From: Enoplolaimus lenunculus
Lineage: Eukaryota; Nematoda; Enoplea; Enoplida; Thoracostomopsidae
DNA length: 64,000 bases
NCBI GenBank assembly: GCA_030248215.1
Contig: JASANG010002348.1
Coordinates: 32,779-96,778, forward strand
Reading direction: 5' to 3'
Below are positions 39,201 to 48,900 of this stretch, in pieces. How positions within the stretch are numbered: the first letter of the stretch is position 1; every line of letters starts with the position of its first letter. Made by a program: the position numbers and the translations under genes. The notes below the pieces were generated by a model, which saw only the letters and a program-made list of their open reading frames with translations, had not been told where the DNA came from and did not search any database.

Positions 39201-40317
39201 GCGTCTGCGGTCTTTGCGTTTGATTTTCTTTGCTGGCAACCTATCGCGTCTGCGCTCTGAGACGCAATTACACTGGCGTTTAAAATGGCGGATGTAAGCG
39301 AGTTTACATGGTATTGAAATTGTAATACTAGATAATTGAGTGCGGTCGCGGTTATTTTTCCCGTAGCCGCAAGTGGTGGAAATCGCATCTGTGATCGATT
39401 GCCTTACAGTCAAAAACGACCGATCGCCATCAGGGTCGCGGTTTGGGAATTCCGTAATGACACCGAGGGTGCATCCCTAATTACAGCTTACCGGAACCGG
39501 AAGCGAAATTTGAAAAAATACTGGAAACGAAACCGTAACAGGAAAATGAAAAATACATGCCGCGTGAAAATTCATTTTAATTTTCTTCTTTGCAATATTA
39601 TTGGTGAAATAACTTTAGTTGAAGATTGGATTTGTTTAGAACGCGATCGCGATTGCACTTACCGCTGTTAGTGATTAAGTTGTCCTTGGCAGGAGGTATG
39701 TAGTTAATGCTGAAACCTGTGTAAACGCCAAATAATGGCAAATTCTAGGAAGAGCAAAACTAGAATCTATTGGTTTAAGCTTTGTTTTTGTTTTGAACAT
39801 ACTATATAATAAAAAACTGGCCTGGTTCTGGTTTGGGCTACAAAGACGTTATTTATTTGGTCGTGTTACAGGTTATGCTTTACAAAGTGATGTGCTGGTA
39901 TCACAACACAGTGGTGAGCGAATTAACGTTGTATCAGTTATTGATGACAAATTGTATCTGTCTGAATGGATAACGGTGGTTGAATTCGTTGAAGACATTG
40001 TAAATCAGATATGCGGTAAGTTAAACTGTTAAAAGTTAACCTCGGATACAATCCAGTCGTACATGGAATGGTAGAATATATTCGTTTTGAATTATATTTA
40101 TTTCCACGAAGTTCTCGCGTTTGCGTTTGTTCAATAGGTCTTCGCCCAAACTTTTAGCAGCTACAGTCACGGACAGAACTAAGTGCAACCGGGATCGCAA
40201 CTCAGACGCGGTTCGACTCGCGATCGCGATACTCTAAGATTGTTTTATTTTCTTACATGTACGGCTGTGTGGTGTTTTGCAGCAAAGGAGATGGGAAGTC
40301 CGCCAATTGAAAGCTGA
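24232..40317 (+). CDS. Multi-C2H2 zinc-finger protein of the POGZ/ZNF280 type (18 exons, 1,300 aa)
   Basis: Exons: 24232-24302 (ATG), 24658-24713, 25187-25917, 27374-27443, 28402-28427, 29194-29636, 30674-31004, 31632-31823, 32175-32354, 32858-33098, 33447-33633, 34539-34705, 35501-35584, 35782-36072, 37688-37794, 38535-39081, 39872-40015, 40283-40317 (TGA). All junctions are GT-AG and in phase. Residues about 577-775 hold a tight cluster of C2H2 fingers, including MPYHCPLCPFASSFHCD, LLCPLCLLKF and YACLGCRLRF. The spacing and wording match the finger cluster shared by vertebrate ZNF280 proteins and POGZ, which are nuclear chromatin-associated proteins. Two further Cys/His groups lie near residues 845-905. 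Residues 10-13 (VEVV followed by D) and about 281-286 (LLIV after an acidic run) look like SUMO-interacting motifs. There is a poly-Asn stretch in exon 7, a basic KTKRIR segment in exon 15 and a 71-residue tandem repeat in exon 16. No DDE transposase domain is seen, unlike POGZ. First and last exons are the least certain. Confidence 0.85.
25978..27118. mobile_element. Nested MITEs in the third intron of the zinc-finger gene
   Basis: Fragments of the ATCGGCA family (25,980-26,190) and of the GGTTCCGG family (26,235-26,290 and 27,050-27,118, ending GGTTGCACTCTG) flank a 590-bp copy of the GGGGGGC-core element. The latter probably landed inside the GGTTCCGG element. Confidence 0.5.
26290..26880 (+). 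mobile_element. GGGGGGC-core element, copy 1
   Basis: Nearly identical to 51,610-52,180, from TTCCCCGCAAACGCTAATAA through CTACCGGTATTTGTAACGC into a G-tract region (GCCGGGGGG blocks alternating with AAAATTT). No coding frame of interest. G runs at 26,700-26,812 could form G-quadruplexes. Confidence 0.7.
27757..28312. mobile_element. AGGGATGTGCCGAT-end MITE, copy 1
   Basis: Left AAGGATGTGCCGATTTATCG, right GATCGGCACATCACT, with internal CCGATAC/ATCGGCA words. It lies in the zinc-finger gene intron between exons 27,374-27,443 and 28,402-28,427. Confidence 0.55.
28882..29100. repeat. 119-bp tandem duplication
   Basis: The segment starting AGCATAAATGCTCTTAAATC at 28,882 is repeated from 29,001 with a few substitutions. 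It lies in the intron upstream of exon 29,194 and does not reach the acceptor. Confidence 0.85.
29757..30079. mobile_element. AGGGATGTGCCGAT-end MITE, copy 2
   Basis: AGGGATGTGCCGATG at left and ATCGGTACATCCCT at right enclose 323 bp with repeated GCCGAT/ATCGGCA words. No target duplication is clear. Intronic. Confidence 0.65.
31325..31588. mobile_element. CAGGGTG...CCGG family fragment, intronic
   Basis: Left CAGGGTGACCTGTATATCCGG-type end, right CCGGTCGCATCCTG, with internal TCCGGTTCCGG and CTCCGG words. No clear target duplication. Confidence 0.5.
33769..34107. mobile_element. hAT-like MITE, CAGGGTTCAGCCGG copy
   Basis: Begins CAGGGTTCAGCCGGAATTT and ends GTTGGAACCCTG, 339 bp. The 8-bp flanks GTGAAATT and TTAAAATT agree at 6 of 8. 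Interior words are CCTGTTTC/GGAACC rather than CCGGTTCC. It lies in the intron after exon 33,447-33,633. Confidence 0.6.
35077..35430. mobile_element. 354-bp MITE with long GTCGTAGCCCAAGT inverted ends
   Basis: The terminal inverted repeats exceed 50 bp (GTCGTAGCCCAAGTAGTAAT at left; the same with one change on the other strand at right), and the interior repeats GGGCTA/TAGCCC. It takes up nearly half of the intron between exons 34,539-34,705 and 35,501-35,584. Confidence 0.75.
36293..37370. other. GC-richer intronic block, unassigned
   Basis: The intron between exons 35,782-36,072 and 37,688-37,794 contains about 250 bases (36,310-36,560) clearly richer in G and C than the surroundings, with a CCCCCGGG core. 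Plain AT-rich DNA follows. I find no frame, no matching copy and no clear terminal repeats. It may be part of a transposon. Confidence 0.3.
37952..38322. mobile_element. hAT-like MITE, CAGGGTGCAACCGG family, copy 3 with perfect 8-bp duplication
   Basis: The 371-bp element starts AAGAATGCAACCAG (decayed CAGGGTGCAACCGG) and ends CCGGCTGCACCCCG. ATGTTTAC is duplicated at 37,944-37,951 and 38,323-38,330. Interior words TTACCGGAACCGG sit near both ends. Inserted in the intron before exon 38,535. Confidence 0.8.
38572..38997 (+). repeat. 213-bp in-frame tandem duplication inside an exon
   Basis: Unit 1 (38,572-38,784) and unit 2 (38,785-38,997) differ at a modest number of sites and each encode 71 residues (GSHCSTS...RQKQILEAT). 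The frame is kept, so the protein carries two tandem copies. Confidence 0.92.
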
Positions 40318-40880
40318 GATTAAGAAATCCTTATATTTTTATGAAGAGTATTAAAACGAATTTGGCAGGTCTGTAACTGATGTAATATCCACAAAGCTGG
40401 GGAGAAACCGATGCAGTGAAGTTGTAATATAGAGAAATATACGAAACTGAACGGAGCTTCAATTTGAATCTAACATTCCAAGCATTTGTCTCGAAAACTT
40501 GTGACGCTTTGTATTATGTATATTTTTTTGCCTCTGACCAGCCTACATACGTTTACATTTACACTTTAATTCTTTATTGTTCTTATACAGATATTTTGTG
40601 CTTAATATTTTGTTACTACATTTATAAAATCGTTTCTTCAACGTAAATGTTAATATAGAATGATATTGAAGTTTTGCACCCTATACATGAAGCATATTCT
40701 CACAGTTGGAAAAGGGTCATGGGTCAGCACTAAAATGTTTGACCCATGGTGGTTTAGTGTATTATGCAGTTCAATGGTTTTACTTGTATAGCTGGTTTTA
40801 ATATAGCATGTCGTAAAGTTATTAGGGCTGTTTAAAAGCAGAACCCAGCAATGTTCGGCAATATGCTTAGATTTATGAAT

Positions 40881-40886
40881 AATAAA
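40881..40886 (+). terminator. Candidate polyadenylation signal (AATAAA) for the zinc-finger gene
   Basis: An AATAAA lies about 560 bases past the proposed stop codon. It is the best candidate I see before the convergent phosphatase gene; its use is inferred. Confidence 0.3.
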
Positions 40887-41711
40887 AGATTTTATATAAC
40901 TTGTTAGATACATCGTATTTTTGTTTCAGATCACAAATCTTAGAATTGAGATCGGCATTAAATAATTGTTTACACGAAAAAGTAGACTTGCTGCAGTTTT
41001 ACATTTCGAAAAGCAGTGTTCTAATTGCATCAAGTTCCTGATTGTATTAACTTTTGAACATCTTTAGCGTTTATTACTTCGGTATGCCACTGAGCGTTGT
41101 TTATTCGTCATATGTTCATTGATATATCGTTGTAGTTGTACAAGGATTAGTTCAGTTTTAATGGTGCATTTTGTACTATGTATAACGGCACAGGAAGGGG
41201 TAAAGTAAGTATTATTTTTTAGTTAAACTCAAGAAATCGTGGAGAATTGGTTACAAGCAGGGTATAAACGGATAGTAAAAATAACAGAAACGGAAAACGG
41301 ATATTGAAGTGTTATATAAGCCTAAGCAAAAAATAGTTTAATAAAAGCTTAAACTTACTCCATAGCGATCCCCGGAAAAATAGTTCACCTAGTCAAGCCT
41401 CCGTTTGCACTTTGCAGCTTGTATATACTTATTTTCTACTTACAGTCTTTGTAATGAATTCTGAATAATTGTTCGTAATAAAGTTTCGTTGCAAATGTAT
41501 CATGAGCGAACGTACGTGAAAACGGGTCGGTCCTTAAAAAGTTACGTTGGACAAATTTTCAATCATTACAGTGTAGCGTTGTGTATTTCGAGTGTAGGCT
41601 TTACAATCTATATCCGTTTACCAGGGTGCAGCTGGGGGTATGCCTCTTGCGCCGGTAGAAACCTGATCTTTCAGCGATTTCAATAGTAAAATTTTATTTT
41701 GCATAGTTTTC

Positions 41712-42085
41712 TCTATCAGCGAAAAGTTGCGGCTTTCCCATTGCCCTATTTGCCCGAGACAAGCCTGTCTCGTTCCGTTTTCCCAGCGAAACTTTGCAGC
41801 TGTCCAGTCTTCCCACTTGCCCGAAACAAACGTGTCCCGTTTTCCAAGCGAAAAATTGCAGATGTTCCATTTTCCCATTTGCTCGAAACAGCCCTGTCCC
41901 ACTGAACCGTTTTCCCAGCAAAACTTTGCAGCTGTTCAGTGTTCCAATTTGCCCGAAAAAAAACCTGTCCCATTTTTTCAGCGAAAATTTTTAACTGTCC
42001 CCCTTCCTATTTTCCGAAACAAACCTGTGCAGTTTTTCCACCGAAAAATTACAGCCGTCCCGTTTTCCCTATTTGCCCGAAACAG
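41712..42085. repeat. About 60-bp minisatellite, TTTCCCAGCGAAA...TTGCCCGAAACA
   Basis: Roughly six degenerate units, each with GTTTTCCCAGCGAAAA, a TTGCAGCTGTCC-like block and a TTTGCCCGAAACA block. A CAGGGTGCAGCTGGG motif lies just upstream at 41,622. Frames over the array are open on both strands because of the repeat. Confidence 0.8.
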
Positions 42086-42551
42086 GTCTGTACCATTGTA
42101 ACGAGTGTTTTGAGGGCTGGTTTGCCGACGCAATACTCATTGTTTTACCGGGACAGCGCGACGGCCCTCAGCGTAACATGGCTTAAAAGGTCAAAATATA
42201 CTAATCGCTATTTCACACAATTAATTGAACAATTGCAATTTTACTTAATCGAAAATAAATGCTGAAAAGGCTGATGATTGGGTAGTAGCGTTAAATATAT
42301 TTTAATATTAAGCCATCCTCAGTTCCAAAGCTAATGCAATAACAAGAATACCGTACGAGTAAGTCTTCTCCGCAGAGCATTTTGTGTTTGTAGGCTACAG
42401 AGAAGATATGGAATTATTGAAGCGAAATGCAGCCGTACCAACCCGCCTAGCGCGACGAGGGCGTCTTGCCGGCCCAAAAGACCCCACTGAAAACTGTGTC
42501 CCACGGAAACAGCAGTAATATATCAAACAAATTAATACCACTTTAGCGATT

Positions 42552-42557
42552 TTTATT
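42552..42557 (-). terminator. Candidate polyadenylation signal for the phosphatase gene
   Basis: AATAAA on the minus strand, about 380 bases downstream of the TAG. It would leave roughly 1.7 kb between the ends of the two convergent genes. Confidence 0.3.
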
Positions 42558-42939
42558 TTGATTTTCCAATTTTTTTATGCAACTAGTCTGTAAGCTGCGG
42601 GCAGAAAAATTCGATGAACAATAAGTCTTACATGTTCAGTCTGACAAAAACAATTTGTGCCTACTTTTGAGCTAAAAATTCCTGAACCGAATGAAATTCT
42701 AATTTCGACATCACCAGTGAAATTGCCGAAACCACTGGCAAAAGTTCTACCGGAGCTTAAGTTAATAAACGTTTCCTTAACCTAAACATTGGCCAGAAAT
42801 GTAGGTTACACACAAACGCAGCAACATTTACACAACTCTAAACAATTGAAGGCAAAATGAATAAATATATTAATAATTAGCAATATGTAAAAAATCAGCA
42901 AGTAGACTAAACGCTTTCGCGGTATGACCACATTAAATA

Positions 42940-45900
42940 CTATTGAAGCATTTCATCGTCTTCTTCAGCGGTTGGAGGCGCTAACGCGAATCGTAACGGA
43001 ATCACAAATACACTGATATCATCTGTGGACGCAATACCTCGACTGCTATGCACTCTCCAATGTCCTGAATGAGTTACATCACCACGTGCACGAACAACTA
43101 AATCTTGTGCTGCCAGCGTGTACCTGTATAAAAACAATACCGTTCAGCCACAAGCATTCCGCTGAAGTATGTCCACCAGAAACCAGGGTCCATATTCTCA
43201 AATGCGTAGAGCACATATCGCAGTTAGCGACAGGTTTCTAGGTCGACGGATTCCTGCAATTGCCAATCTCAAAATTTAATGGGTCAGTAAATGTTAATTT
43301 ACCTTTAATAAACGGAAAAGGAGCATGTCCTAATACTTGAAAATAATTGTGTGAAGCTGCAAATGATTGGTTTGTTTTGATAATAAAATTCGAATCGCTG
43401 CCTTAAAAATGTGCAAAAAAAATACTGCTTTAAAGCAATACTGTACACTTACATGTAATTGGACTGAAAACATAACATCTCAACATAATTTGCAATAATT
43501 TGAGATTTACGAAATCATCACCGAAATCCGGTATCCGGTAGGTTTATACCGGATACCGCAACCGGATGCGGGTTTTTTGCCGATTAGTAAACAGGAGCCG
43601 GATATCCGGTCGCACCCAGGTACTACACACATATTATTTGAGAATACGTTCGCAGATGGCAACTGAAAACAAAATTTAACGCTTTTTTCTTGCGCTTTAA
43701 TGTGGTTATGTCTACGATTTTAACCCTTTCTAAATAAATAAAGAAAGAAATAAGTCTTGTGTTTAAAAACCCATTGTGTCTAGTGTCAGTTTAAACTAAC
43801 ACTATATTTTTATCTTTTACGCAGTAGGTTGAGTTCACTACTGAGAGAACCAATCCATGTCAAGATTGCAATATTATGTTCACGGTTGAAACATTCCGCG
43901 TGTGCTACGTTCTTTTCTCCGGCTAAAAGATGATACACAAACTTTACTTCGTGACATCATCTTCCGGATATTGACTCAGTGTTGTTGTAACAATTTCAAG
44001 CACTTCTTCGTTACTCAACACATCCCACAAACCATCGCTCGCCAGCACAAGGACATCGTAGTCTGTGAGATTTTCTTGTTCGAGATCCAAAACAGCTACC
44101 TGAAAAGAAAGCACAACAGATTCTATATTTCAGACGATACAATATATTTTAAAAACATTAAAATTCAGAATTAAAAACAAAACTCTGCGCATGATGCATA
44201 TCTACCAGAGTGTCACCGGGGTCATTCGACTTAGGCTACAACAAAAAATTAACATCCGGGTAATCAATACAACTGTATTTAAATGTTCAGGTATTTTATG
44301 GTTCTCGGATACGTCCTGATACATACCTCAGGCATCGGCGACAAAAATGGTTTTATAGGAATGTTGTGATCGACTGTGACTAAGTGATGATCGCCAAAAC
44401 CACGAGTAACACCAATAGTGTTCAATAGACGTGGCTGAAACGCATAATACACTCCATAACTAAGACAAACGGCTTACGCTCAACTCTAATGTTGAACAAA
44501 AATTCTTGCCGTCGTAGTCCCCATGTTTCTAAAAGTGAAAAACAGAACAAATTTGCTTATACCAATATATCCTAAAAACATTCAGCTTTTGTTAGACACT
44601 GGATTTTTTGGAGCAGTTAATCATATGTCCTATTTATACAGTACTACGATATCCCATCTCCCCAATCTTACTTTTCTGGTGTTGCTCGTAATTAGTGGAG
44701 GGCGGAGATCGATTTCTTTCACTGTCTTCTGAGCCCTAAAAAGTAACAATTAAGGCCGCTGAATTTGAAAAATACTTTTATCCTGATTCAAACAGGAGAT
44801 TAACAGGAAATATAATATACCAAAATAGTCTCTTCATACACATCAAACTGCATTGCTAAAACATATAACAATAATGTGCTCATATAGCTACGACAGTAAA
44901 CTTTCAACGTTTACATCACGTACCTTTACAAATCACAATGCGGTTCAAATTGAACAGAAAGCTCAGAAGACTTTCACAATACAGACATTGAGGTTGCACT
45001 GTAGCTACTACACGTGCACAATAACCATGCTGGATTACAGAAAACTAAAACCAAATAAATGTAGACAACAGAAATTATGCAAATGAGCAGAGGGACATGA
45101 AGCTATGAAGCTACAAACAACAAGGTACGGCTAAACTCGTATCAACAAAAATTTTGGCAATATTTCACCATTCACGCAAACATAAAAAATTTCTGTCGAC
45201 AAATAAGACTCCAGCACATGCTACATCGCAAATTTATTAGCTACGTAATGAGATTTATAATTTAAACCATAAGTTTTTTGTTAAAAGTGGCATAGATTCC
45301 AGATTTTCATAGGATAAGTTAAATGTAAAGCGGTCTACAAACTTTACAATGTTGCTAAAACGTGCAAAAATACGTGAAATAAAATAAACAAAATAGCAAA
45401 CATTTCCCGTAGTGCATACAGAAAATAAAATCTCATGAAACCATAGCCACCTACGTTTCACAAACCATAATCAACTCCTCAAAACTAACAAAATCGAGCC
45501 CAAGGTGTGCCAGACTACAGTAATTGCTTCAGATAAATGGTTCGGTATCCAATCGGACTTCCTGTCCCCGTGAAAACTGATCTACTAACTTGATAGTTTC
45601 GCCTAATTGAATTTACAACGGATATCGATACAGTAAAATATCACACTGATCTCAAAGTATTTCACCAGTAGAAGAAGTTAAATAAGCAGACAAATTTCTG
45701 TGAAAGCTGCTTTCTGCAAAGAAAAATGCCACGCCTTCACATGAGCCATTGCTCAATACCCAAGTGGCACTACCCAATACCCCAGCGAAAATTCCACTTC
45801 ATTTGGCAATGAAAATCAATGAAAATCAAGCAAATGTCAACAACAACGACCACGAACACTAAGCAATAGTTATAACTGGTCATTAAAATTAAGCACAACG

Positions 45901-48900
45901 TCTTACCAGCCGTCCATATACCAGTCGCGATAAAGTACACGTTTACGCAAATCTTTACGCGTTAAGCGTCTGCTATATTCCAAGCGACTGTAGTATCGCG
46001 ACGCAAAATCTGGATACACATGCGCCTAAAACGGACAAACGCTGTGTGTGTAATTTCAAGTTTGTCAGCCTAGTAAATTGTAGTACACTGCAAAGAAACA
46101 AAACAAATTGCTGTATTCTGGTTATTCCGTGTATTTCGCAAAAAAATGCGGGATCGAGTATTTAGTTTTAAGTTGCAACTCTATGTACAATCTCAAGTTT
46201 ATCAGCCTTTGGAAAATATTAGTGCAATGCAAAGAAAAACAAACTTTATATAAATGAACTGTAATCTGATCATGAAAATGAACTTTACAGGGCTAACCAG
46301 TAACCCATATTCTAAACCTTTTGATCAAAAGTGCAAACACATTTAGAGGCTTTGGCGAAATTCATAAATGTTCATGTTGACGAAATCAGGTTCCAATATG
46401 TCCTACTATTCTCTGTAATCGCTTTCGTTCATTGTCCGGAGTGAAATCTGTGCTGAGCTGTTCGGCGTGACCATCAATACACACAAGAGCTCGGCAATCG
46501 CCTAGAAACCACAATCGATTCGCCAGTGTAAAATGTCCGATACCGTGATTTGGTTTTCAGTAGTGGCTGGGTTGCAGAACCAGGACTTATATCTGATTTT
46601 CACTTGTCGAGATTTCACATATGATTTGCAGCTTTCATTTAAACTCGATATTTGCGATTTCAATAAAATATGTGTGATTGTCAAATTAATTGATGCCGCT
46701 ACAAACTTTGTAATAAATAAGATAAGTAACTAAGTCAGAACTGCGTATATATAGAATATTTTCATTTTACATTTAAGCAAAAATTGTTTTAATGCCTTAA
46801 GTGGAAAATCGACTTAGTTACGTCTCCAGAAATCCAGCCGATGTTTCATTTAACTATTTATAATCAATTTGATTGTGAGTTAAAATGCATAATTGCAATA
46901 ATATCACGTCTTTGTGATCACAAACAGTTACCTGCATTTGCTATATACAAACGCTGCATAAACACCAACGCCACTATCACAGCGCATCCGCCCGGAATTT
47001 TCCAAAACATTTTTTCTTCTTGAATTTGACTATCCTACAAAAACACAATCTCATATTTTCATAGTTGAACATGAAATTCGTTAATGGTTACGCTGCAACC
47101 TGAACTTTTACGAATTTGTTATAGCTAATCTATTTGGTACGAGAACGCCGCTAGCGAAATCTAAATTGCGGTTTTTGATGCCAGTTGCGCCCTCCGCCTA
47201 TATTCTCCGATGTAAGTAACATATATCACAAGTTTATCCACAGATGTTGCAAATTAACCAGTTAATGTAAAGTTTCAAAATTTCGCAAATATTTCCACTT
47301 TAGTGGTGCTACATGTGACCCGAATTTGGGGATTTGTATCTGCTTTAGTCCGCTCGTTTGAAACACAATCTCACATTTTCATAGTTGAACATGAAATTCG
47401 TTAATGGTTACGCTGCAACCTGAACTTTTACGAATTTGTTATAGCTAATCTAATTGGTACGAGAACGCCGCTAGCGAAATCTAAATTGCGGTTTTTGATG
47501 CCGGTTGCGCCCTCCGCCTATATTCTCCGATGTAAGTAACACCTATCACAAGTTGATCCACAGATGTTGCAAATTAACCAGTTAATGTAAAGTTTCAAAA
47601 TTTCGCAAATATTTCCACTTTAGTGGTGCTACATGTGACCCGAATTTGGGGATTTGTATCTGCTTTAGTCCGCTCGTTTGAAAACCTATTACTAACTGGC
47701 GATAGATGCTGGACACACATAGGAATCCGGACCCTGATCAGCGCTAAATTTCCTAATGGTATACCCATCCCGTTCATACCTAACTATATCAACACTTTTT
47801 CGACTATTAATATATGTCCACCCCACCCACACTTACCATATCAACGAACGCAGTTTCCAAAGCGCCCAGAATCAAACTATCGCGAGTGAGTTTTTTGCCG
47901 GATTGCGATGAAAAAGCCAACTGATTTGATTCGGGCGCATCACTCGTTGCGTTTCGAGCTTTGTTCGCTGTTGAATAACCGAGCAAACGTTCCTGCTTAT
48001 CAAGCGCAACGACCAGATCCAAAACGTTTGATATTTTTTCCTATAATATTTTCGTTAAAAATGAGTCAATGTCACAACGTTGGCAAATACAATACTGTCA
48101 CTAATGACGAATCAATGACACAATAGCAGAGTTATATTTTCGCAATGGGCGTTCGCTGATCATCGGTGGACAAAATACAACATTCGCCGACAAAAACGTA
48201 ACCGACCGAACAAATATTTTACTTTGCAGGGATGGGCGGCCTCGGTCAAAAAAGCGAGACCGAGACCCAACTTACCGAATTTTAACAAAAGTTTTGGATA
48301 CTTTTATCTACTCTGAATTGCCGTATCCAAAACGTTTGATATTTTTTCCTATAATATTTTCGTTAAAAATGAGTCAATGTCACAACGTTGGCAAATACAA
48401 TACTGTCACTAATGACGAATCAATGACACAATAGCAGAGTTATATTTTCGCAATGGGCGTTCGCTGATCATCGGTGGACAAAATACAACATTCGCCGACA
48501 AAAACGTAACCGACCGAACAAATATTTTACTTTGCAGGGATGGGCGGCCTCGGTCAAAAAAGCGAGACCGAGACCCAACTTACCGAAACCGAGACCATCT
48601 CGGTCTCGCTTTTTTGACTAAGACCGCCCATCCGTAAACTTTTGGTCTCGGTCTCGGTCAATTTTTAACCGTTACTGAAAATAAAAATAAGATTTTTTAA
48701 CAAAAGTTTTGGATACTTTTATCTACTCTGAATTGCCGTTTCATATAATTAAACCAACAAATCGCCGCCAAACTTAATTTTTTAAGTTATTTTTCGCTTG
48801 GCTACTGTCCCCATACCCTTCGAAAAGGTTCGAGACAAATTCCACTGTCTTAAAACTTCGTTGGCACAACCCTTATTCAAAGCTATAGTGTTGTTTTTGA

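Larger units (their letters stand above)
40318..42939. other. Intergenic spacer between convergent genes
   Basis: Holds both candidate 3' UTRs, an AGCTTAAACTT-type repeat patch (41,320-41,370) and the minisatellite at 41,712-42,085. No frame above background. Confidence 0.5.

Noticed and set aside
41618-42265. Overlapping frames up to 124 codons on both strands
   Set aside because: They follow the minisatellite at 41,712-42,085 and repeat the same short peptide; no independent support.
47595-47777. 60-codon minus frame ERTKADTNPQIRVTC
   Set aside because: Partly duplicated in the 320-bp tandem repeat, with no splice signals that fit the phosphatase phase.
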